Shown: positions 34,938 through 46,813, counted from the first letter of the stretch. The stretch is 52,677 nt of DNA from Deltaproteobacteria bacterium (GCA_020852955.1 JADYZW010000012.1:1-52677), one strand, 5' to 3'. The notes: a model not told the origin generated them from the letters alone. Numbers and translations are program-made.

Positions 34938-35849
34938 TCAGACGAACGACAGCCACTCGCGATGCTTCGGGTCCTCCCCCCGAACCAGCGCGAAATACGC
35001 GCGCTGCATCGCCTGCGTGACCGGACCCGGCTTGCCGGCGCCGATCGCGCGGTCGTCGATCTCACGGATCGGCGTGACCTCGGCCGCCGTTCCCGTGAAG
35101 AAGGCTTCGTCGGCAATGTAGGCCTCGTCGCGCGTGAAGCGATCCTCCACGAGCCGAAACCCCTGCTCGTGGAGCAGCGCGATGATCGTCGCGCGGGTGA
35201 TCCCCGGCAGCACCGACGTGAGCGGCGGCGTCTTCACGACCCCGTCACGCACGATGAAGAGGTTCTCGCCGCTCGCCTCCGCCACGAAGCCGTCGGTGTC
35301 GAGCATGAGCGCCTCGTCGTACCCGCCGCGCCGCGCCTCGCGCGCCGCGAGGATCGAGTTCACGTAGTGGCCCACCGCCTTGGCCTTCGTCATCAACGTG
35401 TTCACGTGGAAGCGTTGGTACGACGACGTCTTGACGCGGATGCCGTTCTTGACGCCCTCGTCGCCGAGATACGACCCCCAGGGCCATACGATCACGGCGA
35501 CACGCACGCGATTCACCGCGGCGAGCCCCATCTCTCCGTCGCCGAGAAAGACGAGCGGACGAATGTAGCATTCGCGCAGCTGGTTGCGACGGATCGTATC
35601 GAGACACGCCTCGTCGATCGCCGCGGGCGCGAACGGCATCGGCATCTCGAGAATGTGCGCCGAGGCGAAGAGACGTCGGGTGTGCTCGGGCAGGCGAAAC
35701 ACGGCCGAGCGGCCGTCCTTCGTCTGGTAGCAGCGAATGCCTTCGAACGCACCGAGACCGTAGTGCAACGTGTGCGTCAGGACGTGGACGTTCGCTTCGC
35801 CCCAGGGGACGAATTCACCGTCGAGCCAGATCAGTTCGCTCTTCTGCAC
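34938..35849 (-). CDS. ilvE: Branched-chain amino acid aminotransferase
   Basis: 303 residues, fold type IV PLP enzyme making Leu, Ile and Val from their keto acids. The PLP Lys157 is in TLMTKAKAVGHYVNS. GAFEGIRCY, YIRPLVFLGDG and GFVAEASGENLFIV are family signatures, and PGITRATII ends the phosphate-binding part. A near-consensus promoter precedes it, so it can be transcribed apart from glnE. Confidence 0.95.
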   Translation of the reverse strand: MQKSELIWLDGEFVPWGEANVHVLTHTLHYGLGAFEGIRCYQTKDGRSAVFRLPEHTRRLFASAHILEMPMPFAPAAIDEACLDTIRRNQLRECYIRPLVFLGDGEMGLAAVNRVRVAVIVWPWGSYLGDEGVKNGIRVKTSSYQRFHVNTLMTKAKAVGHYVNSILAAREARRGGYDEALMLDTDGFVAEASGENLFIVRDGVVKTPPLTSVLPGITRATIIALLHEQGFRLVEDRFTRDEAYIADEAFFTGTAAEVTPIREIDDRAIGAGKPGPVTQAMQRAYFALVRGEDPKHREWLSFV

Positions 35850-35867
35850 CGCGCCTCCGACCGGCGA

Positions 35868-35896
35868 GAGCTATCGGAGGGGTCCCGGGTTGTCAA
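35868..35896 (-). promoter_or_regulatory. Sigma-70 promoter of ilvE
   Basis: On the minus strand TTGACA (35896-35891) is a perfect -35, followed after 17 bp by TAGCTC (35873-35868). The -10 lies 18 bp before the ATG at 35849, leaving a short leader. This is the best -35 hexamer I saw in the window. Confidence 0.6.
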
Positions 35897-35959
35897 TTTC
35901 ACTCACCGCACGCACGTTCGTCCCCGGCGCGGCGCGCCCCCCGGGAAGGGCGGATCGCG

Positions 35960-38900
35960 TCAGACGCCGAACCAGCGCACGTACAGCGCCCGCACGCGCT
36001 CCCGATGGCGGCCGTAGTCCACGAGCAGCTGGCGCGCGACGCCGTCGTTGGTCCCCGCGTAACCGAGCCGGCGCGCCAGGGCGGGCAGGCGCTCGCTCTC
36101 GCGCTCGATCGACTCGACCGACTGGTCGCGCTCGATGCGCAACCGGTTGGTGAGCGCCCGCAGGAACGCGTAGCTCTCCTCGAGGCTCGCCGCCTCGTCG
36201 GTGGCCACGACTCCGGCCGCGGCGAGCGCGGCGAGCGCGTGGCGCGTCGCGCGCCGGCGGACCGAGGGGACGGTGGTGCCGTAGCGAAGCTGCATCATTT
36301 GCACCATGAACTCGATGTCGAGAAGGCCGCCACGTCCCGTTTTGATGTTGAATTCCGCGCGCTCGTCGCCGCCGAGCTCGCGCTCGAGCCGCATGCGCAG
36401 GCGGTGGATCTCGGCCACCTCGTCGTCGGCGAGGGGCTGGGCGTACACGAACCGCGCCACGATCGCTTCCACCTCGCGGAGGAGGCCCGGCTCCCCGGCG
36501 ACGCCCCGCGCCTTGATCATCGCCTGGCGCTCCCACAGCTGCGCGCTCTCGGCATGGTAGCGCCCGAATGACTCGAGCGACGACACGAGCGGCCCCTGGT
36601 TGCCCGACGGGCGGAGCCGCGTGTCGATGCTGTACATCCGTCCCTCGCGCGTCCGCACTTGAAGCGTCGTCATGAGGGTCTGCGCGAGCTTGGTGAAGAA
36701 CTCGTGCACCGATACCGGGCCTGCCGTGCTCGCCGACGCGACGTACACGAAGATGAGGTCGAGATCCGAATTGTAGGTGAGCTCGCGGGCGCCGAGCTTC
36801 CCGAGTCCCATCACCGCGAAGCTCCCCGGAGACGCCGCGATGCCGTAGCGCCGGCACGTCTCGTCTTCCGCGACGCGCCACGCGGCATCGAGGCAGACGT
36901 CGGCCAGGTCGCTCAGCTGGCTGCTCGCGACGTGGAAGGGCAGCAGATTCTCCAGGTCGTTGATGCCGATCCGGAGGAACTGCTCGTGGCGGAAGCGGCG
37001 GAGCGCGTCGAGGCGCGCTTCGTAGCCGTCGGCCGACTGGACGATTCCCGCGACCTCCGCGACGAGCGCCGCCTTCGGCGTGTCGAGTCGGACGAGGTCC
37101 GCGCGCACCAGGTTGTCGAGCATCTCCGGATGGCGGATCAAGATCTGCGACAGGAACTCGCTCGAACCGAAGAGGCGCACCAGCACGCGCAGGGTGGCGC
37201 GGTTCTCCGCGAGGAGCGAGAGGAAGCTCGAGCGGGCGCCGATCGCCGCGATGAAGCCGGCCAAGTGCCGCAACGCCAGGTCCGGGTCGGGTGCGCGCGT
37301 CACCTCCCCGAGGAGCGCCGGCGCGACCGTCAGCAGGAGCTGTTTGCGGCGCGGATTGGCGCGCGACGACGGCGCGCCGTCGCGCAGGAGGACGAGGTGC
37401 TCGCGCGCGGAGCGCGGGTCGGCGAACCCGAGCGCCGCGAGCGCCGCATCGCTCTCCGCGGGGTCTTCGTCGAGGCCGGCGAGGAGCGCCGCGTACCGTC
37501 CGTCGGTGCCGTCCGCCCGGCTCGCCTCCGCGCCGTAGAAGAGCGCCGCGAACGAGGCCGCGACCGCGTCCATGTGGCGGACGCGATCGGCGCGAAACGC
37601 CGCCAGCACGGCGTCGGCGTCGGCGCCCCGATATCCGAGCCGGCGCGCCAGCTGCAGCTCGCCATGCCCCGCCGGGATCACCTGCGTCTGACGCTCGTCC
37701 ACGAGCTGGATCTTGTGCTCGACGTCACGGAGGAACCGATACGCTTCGGCGAGGCGCGCGCTCTCGTCCGCCGCCAGATAGCGCGCCTCGACCAGACGCT
37801 GGAGGGCGGCGAGCGAGTTGCGTTCGCGGATGCGCGCGTCCTTCCCGGCGTGGATGAGCTGCAGGTTCTGGATGACGAACTCGATCTCGCGGATGCCGCC
37901 CCGCCCGAGCTTCACGTTGATGCCCTTCTCGGGGCCCGTGGCGAGCGCGTGCGCGACCTTCGCCTTCATCCGCTTCAGATCCTCGAGGGTCGCGAAGTCC
38001 AGATAGCGCCGGAAGACGAAGGGCTCGAGCTCGTCCAGCAACGCGGCGCCGAGCGCGCGATCGCCGGCGACGGGCCGGGCCTTCAGGTACGCCGCGCGCT
38101 CCCACGTCTGGCCCCACGACTCGTAATAGAGGAGCGCATTGGCGAGGGAGTTGACGATCGGCCCGTTGGTCCCTTCGGGCCGCAAGCGCAGATCGACGCG
38201 GAAGACGAAGCCGTCCCCTGTCGCCTGATGCAGCGCCTTGGTGACGCCTTCGGCGAGGCGACTCATGAACTCGCGGACCGAAAGCGGCCCGCGCGGACCG
38301 CCCGCGCTCTCGCGCCCTCCGTCCCCGTACACGTACACGAGGTCGATGTCCGAGCTGAAGTTGAGCTCGCATCCTCCGAGCTTGCCCATGCCGAGGACGC
38401 AGAACCCGAGCGGAGCGCCGGCGGCGTCGAGGACGTCGCCGTGCGCAACGACCAGCCGCGCACGGACGGCCACAACCGCGACCTCGAGCGCGTCCTCGGC
38501 GAGCCGCGACAGCTCCGCCGTCGTCTCGACGAGCGTGCTCCGACGCAGCAGATCCCGGGCCGCGATCAGGAGCACGCGCCGCCGCTTGAAGGCCCGTAGC
38601 GTCTGCGCCAGCGCCTCGACGCTCCCGTCCTCGGGCGGTGCCGGCCGCGGCACGAGCGCGGCGAGCGGCGACGGCGTCGGTCTCGCCGCCAGGACCTCCG
38701 GCCACGACGCCGGCTCGGCGTGGAGCCAGCGCGCGATCGAGGTGCTGGCGCCGAGGAGCACGATCAGCGCGGCGGCCGCGTCCGGATCGACGGCGGCGCG
38801 CGCGAGCGCCTCCGGCGCGCTCTCGCGCAGTCGGCCGAGGCTCGCGACGGCGAGCGCGGGATCGGCCGCGTCGGCGAGCGCGCCGAGGACGCCGTCCGGC

Positions 38901-38995
38901 ACATCGGCGGCCGGCCACGACGCGCCGAGACGCGCGACGAGCGCATCGGGATCGGCCACGCCGGCGGCGCGGAGCCTCTCGAGCCATGGAGTCAT
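35960..38995 (-). CDS. glnE: Bifunctional glutamine synthetase adenylyltransferase/adenylyl-removing enzyme
   Basis: 1011 residues, close to the full-length family. It controls glutamine synthetase by adenylylating or deadenylylating it in response to PII and glutamine. Two nucleotidyltransferase domains are seen: the first with GMGKLGGCELNFSSDIDL (Asp216, Asp218; deadenylylation side) and the second with GLGKLGARELTYNSDLDL (adenylylation side). GRGGIREIEF and GRGGLLDIEF mark the paired helical domains. Both active sites look intact. No glnA or glnB in view. Confidence 0.96.
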   Translation of the reverse strand: MTPWLERLRAAGVADPDALVARLGASWPAADVPDGVLGALADAADPALAVASLGRLRESAPEALARAAVDPDAAAALIVLLGASTSIARWLHAEPASWPEVLAARPTPSPLAALVPRPAPPEDGSVEALAQTLRAFKRRRVLLIAARDLLRRSTLVETTAELSRLAEDALEVAVVAVRARLVVAHGDVLDAAGAPLGFCVLGMGKLGGCELNFSSDIDLVYVYGDGGRESAGGPRGPLSVREFMSRLAEGVTKALHQATGDGFVFRVDLRLRPEGTNGPIVNSLANALLYYESWGQTWERAAYLKARPVAGDRALGAALLDELEPFVFRRYLDFATLEDLKRMKAKVAHALATGPEKGINVKLGRGGIREIEFVIQNLQLIHAGKDARIRERNSLAALQRLVEARYLAADESARLAEAYRFLRDVEHKIQLVDERQTQVIPAGHGELQLARRLGYRGADADAVLAAFRADRVRHMDAVAASFAALFYGAEASRADGTDGRYAALLAGLDEDPAESDAALAALGFADPRSAREHLVLLRDGAPSSRANPRRKQLLLTVAPALLGEVTRAPDPDLALRHLAGFIAAIGARSSFLSLLAENRATLRVLVRLFGSSEFLSQILIRHPEMLDNLVRADLVRLDTPKAALVAEVAGIVQSADGYEARLDALRRFRHEQFLRIGINDLENLLPFHVASSQLSDLADVCLDAAWRVAEDETCRRYGIAASPGSFAVMGLGKLGARELTYNSDLDLIFVYVASASTAGPVSVHEFFTKLAQTLMTTLQVRTREGRMYSIDTRLRPSGNQGPLVSSLESFGRYHAESAQLWERQAMIKARGVAGEPGLLREVEAIVARFVYAQPLADDEVAEIHRLRMRLERELGGDERAEFNIKTGRGGLLDIEFMVQMMQLRYGTTVPSVRRRATRHALAALAAAGVVATDEAASLEESYAFLRALTNRLRIERDQSVESIERESERLPALARRLGYAGTNDGVARQLLVDYGRHRERVRALYVRWFGV

Positions 38996-39135
38996 GCGGG
39001 CGCGGCGACCCTAGCCCGCATTGCCCACTGGGTCCACGTCGCGCCGACGCCATGCGCACCCAGCAGCGAGCGCGGGGCGGCGCGCGCACGAGCGCGTCCG
39101 GGCGGACGCGAGCGGACGGTCGCCGGAACGCGCGC

Positions 39136-40506
39136 TCAGGACGACGCGGCGGGGAGGACGTCCGCCGGGGAGCGCTCCGGCCGTCGACGAGCCGTCGACG
39201 CGAGCCCCCCGGCGATCGACCACCGATCGAAGTCGGCAAGCGCGCGCTCCGCGAGCTGGAGCTTCTTCTCGCGCCCGCGCGCGCGGCCGGCGAGCGGCGG
39301 GAAGAGCCCGTAGTTCGCGTTCATCGGCTGGAAGTCGCGACGACCCCGCTGCGTCACGTACGCGAGGAGCGAGCCGAGCGCGGTCGTCGCGGGGGGCGAC
39401 ACGAGCGGCGCGCCGGCAAGGAGCCGCGCCGCGTTGATCCCGGCCAGCAACCCGGCGGCCGCCGACTCGACGTACCCCTCGACGCCGATGATCTGGCCTG
39501 CGAGAAATGTCGTGCGCGCCGCGCGGAGCTGCAACGTCGGCATCAACACGTTCGGCGAATCGACGAAAGTGTTGCGATGGAGGCTGCCGAGCCGGACGAA
39601 CTCCGCCGCCGCCAGCCCGGGAATCATGCGAAAGACGCGGCGCTGCTCGGGGTAGGTCATCTTGGTCTGGAAGCCCACCATGTTGAAGAGCCGTCCCTCG
39701 ACGTCGTCCTGCCGGAGCTGCACGACGGCGAAGGGCCGCGCCCCCGTGCGCGGATCGATCAGACCGACCGGGCGCATCGGACCGAAGGCGAGCGTGTCGC
39801 GACCACGGCGCGCCATCTCCTCGATCGGCATGCAGCCCTCGAAGTAGACCGTGCGCTCGAATTGCTTCGCCGGCACCTTCTCCGCGGCGAGCACGGCGTC
39901 GACGAACGCGTAGTACTCGTCGCGCGTCATCGGACAGTTGACGTAGTCGTCGCCGCCCTTCCCATAGCGCGAGGCCTTGTAGGCGATCGTCATGTCGATC
40001 GAGTCGCTCGCCACGATCGGCGCGATGGCGTCGTAGAAATAGAGGTGCGCCTCCCCGAAGAAGCGCTCGAGCGCCGACGACAGCGCCGGCGAGGTCAGCG
40101 GGCCGGTCGCGAGGATCGCGACGCCGTCCGGGATCGCCTCGAGTTCGCGGCGGTGCAGCCGGACGTTCGGATGCTCGATCACGGCGCGCGTGACGCCCTC
40201 GGCGAAGAGGTTGCGGTCGACCGCGAGACAGGCCCCGGCCGGCACGGTGGTCCGGTCGGCGACCGCGAGGACGAGCGACCCGAGCCGCCGCATCTCCTCC
40301 TTGAGACAGCCGACCGCCGTCTCGAGCGACGCGTTCCGGAAGGAATTCGAGCACACGAGCTCGGCGAGGCGCTCCGTCCGGTGCGCGTCCGTGCCGCGCA
40401 CCGGACGCATCTCGTAGAGGTCGACGCCGAAGCCGCGCTCCGCGATCTGCCACGCGGCCTCCGACCCCGCGAGCCCGCCGCCGACGATGGTGACGCGTTC
40501 CGACAT
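39136..40506 (-). CDS. trmFO: tRNA U54 methyltransferase TrmFO (folate/FAD-dependent)
   Basis: 456 residues from the ATG at 40506; the frame opens at 40530, but [18 protein letters not shown] matches the family start. It methylates U54 of tRNA using methylenetetrahydrofolate and FADH2. The FAD site is [17 protein letters not shown] follows, [15 protein letters not shown] carries the catalytic-region Cys, and [10 protein letters not shown] is near the end. The topA-trmFO order is seen in several delta lineages, Firmicutes and others. Confidence 0.94.
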   Translation of the reverse strand: MSERVTIVGGGLAGSEAAWQIAERGFGVDLYEMRPVRGTDAHRTERLAELVCSNSFRNASLETAVGCLKEEMRRLGSLVLAVADRTTVPAGACLAVDRNLFAEGVTRAVIEHPNVRLHRRELEAIPDGVAILATGPLTSPALSSALERFFGEAHLYFYDAIAPIVASDSIDMTIAYKASRYGKGGDDYVNCPMTRDEYYAFVDAVLAAEKVPAKQFERTVYFEGCMPIEEMARRGRDTLAFGPMRPVGLIDPRTGARPFAVVQLRQDDVEGRLFNMVGFQTKMTYPEQRRVFRMIPGLAAAEFVRLGSLHRNTFVDSPNVLMPTLQLRAARTTFLAGQIIGVEGYVESAAAGLLAGINAARLLAGAPLVSPPATTALGSLLAYVTQRGRRDFQPMNANYGLFPPLAGRARGREKKLQLAERALADFDRWSIAGGLASTARRRPERSPADVLPAASS

Positions 40507-40582
40507 TGAGCCGTCCTGTGTACTGGGCATCGCTCCGGAGCGCCAGTCGGCGCGTCCCGTGCGAGGCCGCGGGGCCGCGTGA

Positions 40583-40693
40583 GTGGGGAGCTCGCCTCCT
40601 CGCTCGGGCTCCTACGTCGGGCGCCTACTACCCGCCGCTACCCCGTCCGTCCTTCGGTCGAGCGAGCCGTCTCGCTCGTCACCGACTCCCCAC
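40583..40693 (+). repeat. 111-bp repeat element, copy 1
   Basis: Starts GTGGGGAG and ends CTCCCCAC, an 8-bp terminal inverted repeat. Its 3' end 40671-40693 matches the reverse complement of 40811-40833 at 22 of 23 positions. GTGGGGAGCT at its 5' end matches the reverse complement of 40912-40921 exactly. Internal blocks CGCTCGG and GCGCCTA..CCCGCCG also occur in the reverse complement of copy 2. Confidence 0.75.
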
Positions 40694-40696
40694 CCA

Positions 40697-40715
40697 CGCG
40701 GCGCGCAGCGCCGCG
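40697..40715. other. Hairpin in the spacer between the two 111-bp elements
   Basis: CGCGGCGC, loop GCA, GCGCCGCG, a perfect 8-bp stem three bases after copy 1. Confidence 0.5.
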
Positions 40716-40810
40716 CGAAACACCCCACGACGGCCACAGAGACGACCGCGGTGCGGCCGGCGCGTCGGTTGCGCGCAGGAGCTTTCCACGCGGCGGCGGC
40801 GCCGCGGGGC

Positions 40811-40921
40811 GTGGGGAGTCGGTGAGGAGCGAGCTCAGCTCGCGCCGTGCGCAAGACGCGCGTGGCACGGCGGGCCTTAGGCGCGGGGTGCGATCGCCGA
40901 GCGACGAGACCAGCTCCCCAC
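40811..40921 (-). repeat. 111-bp repeat element, copy 2 (inverted)
   Basis: Same length and same GTGGGGAG..CTCCCCAC ends as copy 1, in the opposite orientation, 117 bp away. Middle parts have diverged, with at least one single-base indel near position 36-54. The two copies together could form a 339-bp foldback. Confidence 0.75.
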
Positions 40922-40951
40922 GTCCCGCGGGACCGATCGCCGTGCGACGAG
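40891..40951. repeat. 18-bp direct repeat next to the topA stop
   Basis: CGATCGCCGAGCGACGAG at 40891-40908 recurs as CGATCGCCGTGCGACGAG at 40934-40951 (17 of 18). The second copy directly abuts the topA stop codon. Confidence 0.6.
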
Positions 40952-40952
40952 G

Positions 40953-43280
<2,328 letters not shown>

Positions 43281-43300
43281 GGCTCCTGGGACCGACCCCA

Positions 43301-44422
43301 TTACTGTAAACCAGCAACCCCGGCAAATCTGCCCGCAAGCTGAAAATGTCCTCCGGAGCCCCGCCGCACGACCCCGCGCAGCTCGAGATCGAGCAGGCTT
43401 GCAATGACCTCCTGCGGGCTCCGGCCACTCGCCCGCACGAGATCGTCGGTCGAGAGGGGGCCGTTCACGAGGAACCCGGCGATGGCCTCGGCGTCTCCGG
43501 CCGGACCGCCGGGCGCGGACCCGCCATCGGCGGCGCGCCCCCGCAGCGCCGGCTCGATCTCCGCGAGCACGTCGTCGAGGTCGCGAACGAGCGTCGCCCC
43601 CTCGCGGATCAGCTGATGGGCGCCGGCCGAGAGCGGCGAGTCGATGCGACCCGGCACGGCGAAGACCTCCCGGCCCTGCTCGTTGGCGAGCCGGGCCGTG
43701 ATGAGGGAGCCGCTGCGCTCCGCCGCCTCGATGACGACCGTGCCTTGGGTCATCCCGGCGAGGATGCGGTTGCGCGCCGGAAAGTGGTCGGGAAGGGGCC
43801 CGGCGCCGACCGGCTGCTCGCTGAGCAGCGTCCCGGTCGCGATGATGCGGGCCGCGAGTTCGGCGTGCTCCCTCGGGTAGACGACGTCGATCCCGGAGCC
43901 GAGCACCGCCACGGTCCGACCCCGCGCCGCGAGCGCCCCCTCGTGCGCGGCGCCGTCGATCCCGCGCGCGAGGCCGCTCACGACGGTCACGCCGGCGTCG
44001 GCGAGGCCGGCCGCGAGCCGATGCGCCGTCTCGCGGCCGTAGCTCGTCGCCCGCCGGGCGCCGACGATCGCCACCGCCGGCCCCGCATCGAGGAGATTGC
44101 CCTTGGCGACGAGATGGAGCGGGGCATCGTGGATCTCCCGGAGCGGCGCCGGATACTCGACGGCGTCGAGCGCGACGAGGCGCGCCCCGGCCGCGACGAT
44201 GCGCTCGAGTTCCTCGCGCGCCCCCCGCCGGATCGCCGGGTCATGGAGCCGGCGCGCCGTCGCGGCCGAGCACCCGGCGGCGACGAGCGCGCTCTCCGCC
44301 GCGGCGAGCACGCCGAGCGCGCCCGCAAAGCGCATCGCGAGCGCGCGACCGCGCACGTCCCCGATCCCGGGCGCCGCCCGCAGCGCGAGCCATGCCTCGA
44401 TCTCGTCCGTCCCCTGCCCCAT
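43301..44422 (-). CDS. dprA: DNA processing protein DprA (Smf)
   Basis: 373 residues from the ATG at 44422 (MGQGTDEIEAW). It loads RecA on incoming single-stranded DNA during natural transformation. The Rossmann core carries VAIVGARRATSYGRE, GVTVVSGLARGIDGAAH and VAVLGSGIDVVYP, followed by GSLITARLANEQGREVFAVPG. A C-terminal winged-helix part (about 310-365, FLVNGPLSTDDLVRASG) ends the protein. The stop (TAA) overlaps a possible topA ATG at 43301. comM/yifB, another transformation gene, lies at the right edge. Confidence 0.94.
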   Translation of the reverse strand: MGQGTDEIEAWLALRAAPGIGDVRGRALAMRFAGALGVLAAAESALVAAGCSAATARRLHDPAIRRGAREELERIVAAGARLVALDAVEYPAPLREIHDAPLHLVAKGNLLDAGPAVAIVGARRATSYGRETAHRLAAGLADAGVTVVSGLARGIDGAAHEGALAARGRTVAVLGSGIDVVYPREHAELAARIIATGTLLSEQPVGAGPLPDHFPARNRILAGMTQGTVVIEAAERSGSLITARLANEQGREVFAVPGRIDSPLSAGAHQLIREGATLVRDLDDVLAEIEPALRGRAADGGSAPGGPAGDAEAIAGFLVNGPLSTDDLVRASGRSPQEVIASLLDLELRGVVRRGSGGHFQLAGRFAGVAGLQ

Positions 44423-44477
44423 CCCGGCCGCGAGGGTCGCAGAGCGGGGGCGCGGCCGAAAGACGCCGAGTATCGGG

Positions 44478-45374
44478 TCAGCGGTACTTGGCGCGCACGG
44501 CCTCCATGCGCGCGCGCAGCATCTCCGCCTGCACCCGGGCGCTCTCGACGGCTTCACGGGCGCGATCGAGGCGGCGGCGCAGCTCGACCGACGCCTCGCT
44601 GTCGTCCCACGCGTTCCGACGTTGGATCTCGTCGGCAAGCGCGTTGTATTCGTCGACGCGCGCGTTGTGCACGTCGACACCCTGTCGATAGGCCCGCGTC
44701 GCCTCCTGCAGATCCGATCCGAGGCTCGGCTTCTCGGTCGCCTCGGCCCGGGGCCGGAGATCCTCGGGGGCGGTGTCGGATTGCAGCCGCGGGCGGGCGT
44801 CGCCGGGATCCTCGCGCACGGGCGGCGGCTCGGCACGCACGGGCGCCCGCCGCACCGGCGTCGCCGGCGCGGCGACGCGACGTCCCTTCACGGCCGTCCG
44901 GCGCGGCGACGGCGTCACGACGGCGGTTGGCTCGGGAGCGACCGCGGTGGCGGTGGCCGTCGGCGCAGGGACGGCCGTCGGCTGGACGACGCGCGTCGCG
45001 ATCGTCGTCGGCGGCGCGGGCGGCGGCGTCGCCACCGGGGTCGGGAGCGGAGCCGGCGCCGTCCAGTCTTCGAGGCGGAATGGCTGCTCGCGCGTCTGCA
45101 GCCACGTCAGCGCCACGACCACCCCCAGCAACGTCCCCGCCGTGATCGTCCACGCCCGGAGCGAGCGCGCGCGCCGCGCCTGGCGCGGGCGGCGACCTCC
45201 CATCGCCTCGCCGAGCGTGCGGAAGGTCTCCGGATCCGCGGCGAGGTCCTCGCCGACGAGCGGGCTCCCGCAGATCGTGCAATACTTCAGCCCTGCCCGG
45301 TTCGGCTTCCCGCAACGCGGACAGGCCACGGGCTCGCCGTCGTCGCCGAGCTTCCAGTCGTCGTGCTCCTCCAT
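44478..45374 (-). CDS. Zinc-ribbon, single-pass membrane protein with Pro-rich stalk and coiled coil
   Basis: 298 residues from the ATG at 45374. A zinc ribbon (Cys18, Cys21, Cys32, Cys35: CPRCGKPN..YCTICGSPL) is cytoplasmic, with a single membrane helix at about 74-93. A Pro/Thr/Ala-rich stretch (about 105-200) is followed by a charged helical C terminus (about 220-298) that looks like a coiled coil. The layout suggests an envelope-spanning structural or sensing role. No family recognised. The gene lies 13 bp after the hotdog gene and 55 bp before dprA. Confidence 0.75.
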   Translation of the reverse strand: MEEHDDWKLGDDGEPVACPRCGKPNRAGLKYCTICGSPLVGEDLAADPETFRTLGEAMGGRRPRQARRARSLRAWTITAGTLLGVVVALTWLQTREQPFRLEDWTAPAPLPTPVATPPPAPPTTIATRVVQPTAVPAPTATATAVAPEPTAVVTPSPRRTAVKGRRVAAPATPVRRAPVRAEPPPVREDPGDARPRLQSDTAPEDLRPRAEATEKPSLGSDLQEATRAYRQGVDVHNARVDEYNALADEIQRRNAWDDSEASVELRRRLDRAREAVESARVQAEMLRARMEAVRAKYR

Positions 45375-45387
45375 GCGGGGCTCGCGC

Positions 45388-45798
45388 TCAGCCTCCCGTC
45401 CCCGCGCCGGACGCGCTCGCCTTCGCCCGCACTCGCGCCATGAACTTCTCGCGATCGACGACGAAGCGCTCGTGCCGGCCGATCGCGATACGGTCCGCCG
45501 CGTCGTGGGCCTCGACCTCGAAGACACAGCGGCGGCGATCCAGCTCCGCCAGTCGGACGCGCACGCGCACCGTCATGCCGATCGGCGTCGCGGCCTCGTG
45601 GGTGAACTGGAAGCCGACGCCGACGCTCGTCTCGCCCGGCCCCACGTGCTCGGCCATGAGGGCAGCGCAGGTCGCCTCCGCAAAGGCGATCATGCGGGCG
45701 CTCGCGTACACGTCGGGCACGAGCGGCGACACGAGCGTGGCCGAGTCCGCCGGAGTCGTCCGCACCGTGGCCTCGCGCGTCAGGCCGACCGTCAGCAC
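45388..45798 (-). CDS. Hotdog thioesterase, FlK-like
   Basis: 136 residues with TCAALMAEH, SVGVGFQFTHEAATPIGMTVR and ERFVVDREKF, the pattern of fluoroacetyl-CoA thioesterase-like proteins. The FlK substrate is only one example; many relatives hydrolyse other acyl-CoAs. It is followed by the zinc-ribbon gene in the same direction. Confidence 0.85.
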   Translation of the reverse strand: MLTVGLTREATVRTTPADSATLVSPLVPDVYASARMIAFAEATCAALMAEHVGPGETSVGVGFQFTHEAATPIGMTVRVRVRLAELDRRRCVFEVEAHDAADRIAIGRHERFVVDREKFMARVRAKASASGAGTGG

Positions 45799-45820
45799 GG
45801 CAGGTCCGACGCCGCGCGCA

Positions 45821-46255
45821 TCACAGCGGGCTCGTGCAGTGCGGGCAACGCTTGGCGGCGAGCGGGATGGTCATGGCGCACTGCGGACACGGCTTCTCGG
45901 TCGGCGCGGCCGCCGGCGCCGGCTGCTCGCGCTTGAGCGCGTTCATGCCGCGCACGACGAAGAACAGCACCATCGCGACGATCAGGAAGTTGATGACCGT
46001 GTTCAGGAAGACTCCGTAGTTGACGGTCGCGACACCGGCGTCCTTGGCCGCCTTCAGACTTGGATACTCCCCGCCGCCGAGCACCACGAAGAAGTTGGTG
46101 AAGTCGACGCCGCCGAGCAGCTTGCCGATCGGCGGCATCATCACGTCGTTGACGAGCGAGGTCACGATGCCGCCGAACGCCCCGCCGATGATGACTCCGA
46201 TCGCGAGGTCGACGGCGTTGCCCTTGAGAGCGAATTCCTTGAACTCCTTCAACAT
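45821..46255 (-). CDS. mscL: Large-conductance mechanosensitive channel MscL with zinc-ribbon tail
   Basis: 144 residues from the ATG at 46255, with AAGGAG nine bases before it. Two membrane helices ([25 protein letters not shown] and [17 protein letters not shown] regions) and the pore-lining GGAFG are typical; it opens under membrane tension to release solutes. The last 20 residues are [18 protein letters not shown] and SPL, a likely zinc ribbon (CxxC-x11-CxxC) not found in E. coli MscL. Confidence 0.92.
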   Translation of the reverse strand: MLKEFKEFALKGNAVDLAIGVIIGGAFGGIVTSLVNDVMMPPIGKLLGGVDFTNFFVVLGGGEYPSLKAAKDAGVATVNYGVFLNTVINFLIVAMVLFFVVRGMNALKREQPAPAAAPTEKPCPQCAMTIPLAAKRCPHCTSPL

Positions 46256-46307
46256 GCGTCGCGTCTCCTTTCCGCTATGCTCCGATGTCCTCCCGCGTAC
46301 GGCCGCT

Positions 46308-46325
46308 GCCCGGCGTGTGCCGGGC
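46308..46325. other. Perfect hairpin between divergent mscL and YidB-like genes
   Basis: GCCCGGC, loop GTGT, GCCGGGC, a 7-bp stem roughly midway in the 141-bp divergent region; it could be a regulator site. TTGACC (46344-46349) may be a -35 for the plus-strand gene; the -10 is unclear. Confidence 0.35.
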
Positions 46326-46396
46326 ATTCCCGAGGCTGTCAAGTTGACCTCGCGGAGCCGGCGCTCGCGTGCTAGCGATGCACGGACGGACGCACG

Positions 46397-46813
46397 ATGG
46401 GTCTCTTCGACGAGTTCGCGAAGCAGGTTGCGAAAGCGGCCCAGGCCTTCGCCGAGAACACCAACCCGGAGCTGGCGTCCGGCATCCTCGAGATGCTGCA
46501 GCAGCGAGGCGGCCTCGACGGCCTGGTGCGCCGCTTCCAGGAGCACGGCCTCGGCGACGTGATCGGGTCCTGGGTGTCGGCCGGCCCGAACCGTCCGATC
46601 ACGCCCGACGACCTGGCGAGGATCCTGGACCCGGAGCAGCTCGCCGAGCTGTCCCGGCGGGCGGGCATCGCCGTGAGCCGGCTGCCGGAAGCGCTCGCGG
46701 GGCTGATGCCGACCATCGTCGACCGGCTCACTCCCGACGGCGAGATGCCGGACCCGTATCGACTGCTCCGGATGGTGACGAGCCTCTTCCGGAGCGATCG
46801 CGCCTCCTCCTGA
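46397..46813 (+). CDS. YidB/DUF937 family protein
   Basis: 138 residues with a small helical fold: [51 protein letters not shown] and a C-terminal KADDL-like DDLARIL. These small acidic-helical proteins are common and poorly characterised. It is divergent from mscL. Confidence 0.88.
   Translation: MGLFDEFAKQVAKAAQAFAENTNPELASGILEMLQQRGGLDGLVRRFQEHGLGDVIGSWVSAGPNRPITPDDLARILDPEQLAELSRRAGIAVSRLPEALAGLMPTIVDRLTPDGEMPDPYRLLRMVTSLFRSDRASS

Larger units (their letters stand above)
40507..40952. other. 446-bp topA-trmFO gap with inverted repeat elements
   Basis: No credible gene. Besides the promoter of trmFO it contains two inverted 111-bp elements (40583-40693 and 40811-40921), a near-perfect 18-bp direct repeat (40891-40908 and 40934-40951, one mismatch, 43-bp period) that begins inside the second element, and an 8-bp hairpin at 40697-40715. 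Few other gaps here are this long or this structured. Confidence 0.75.
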
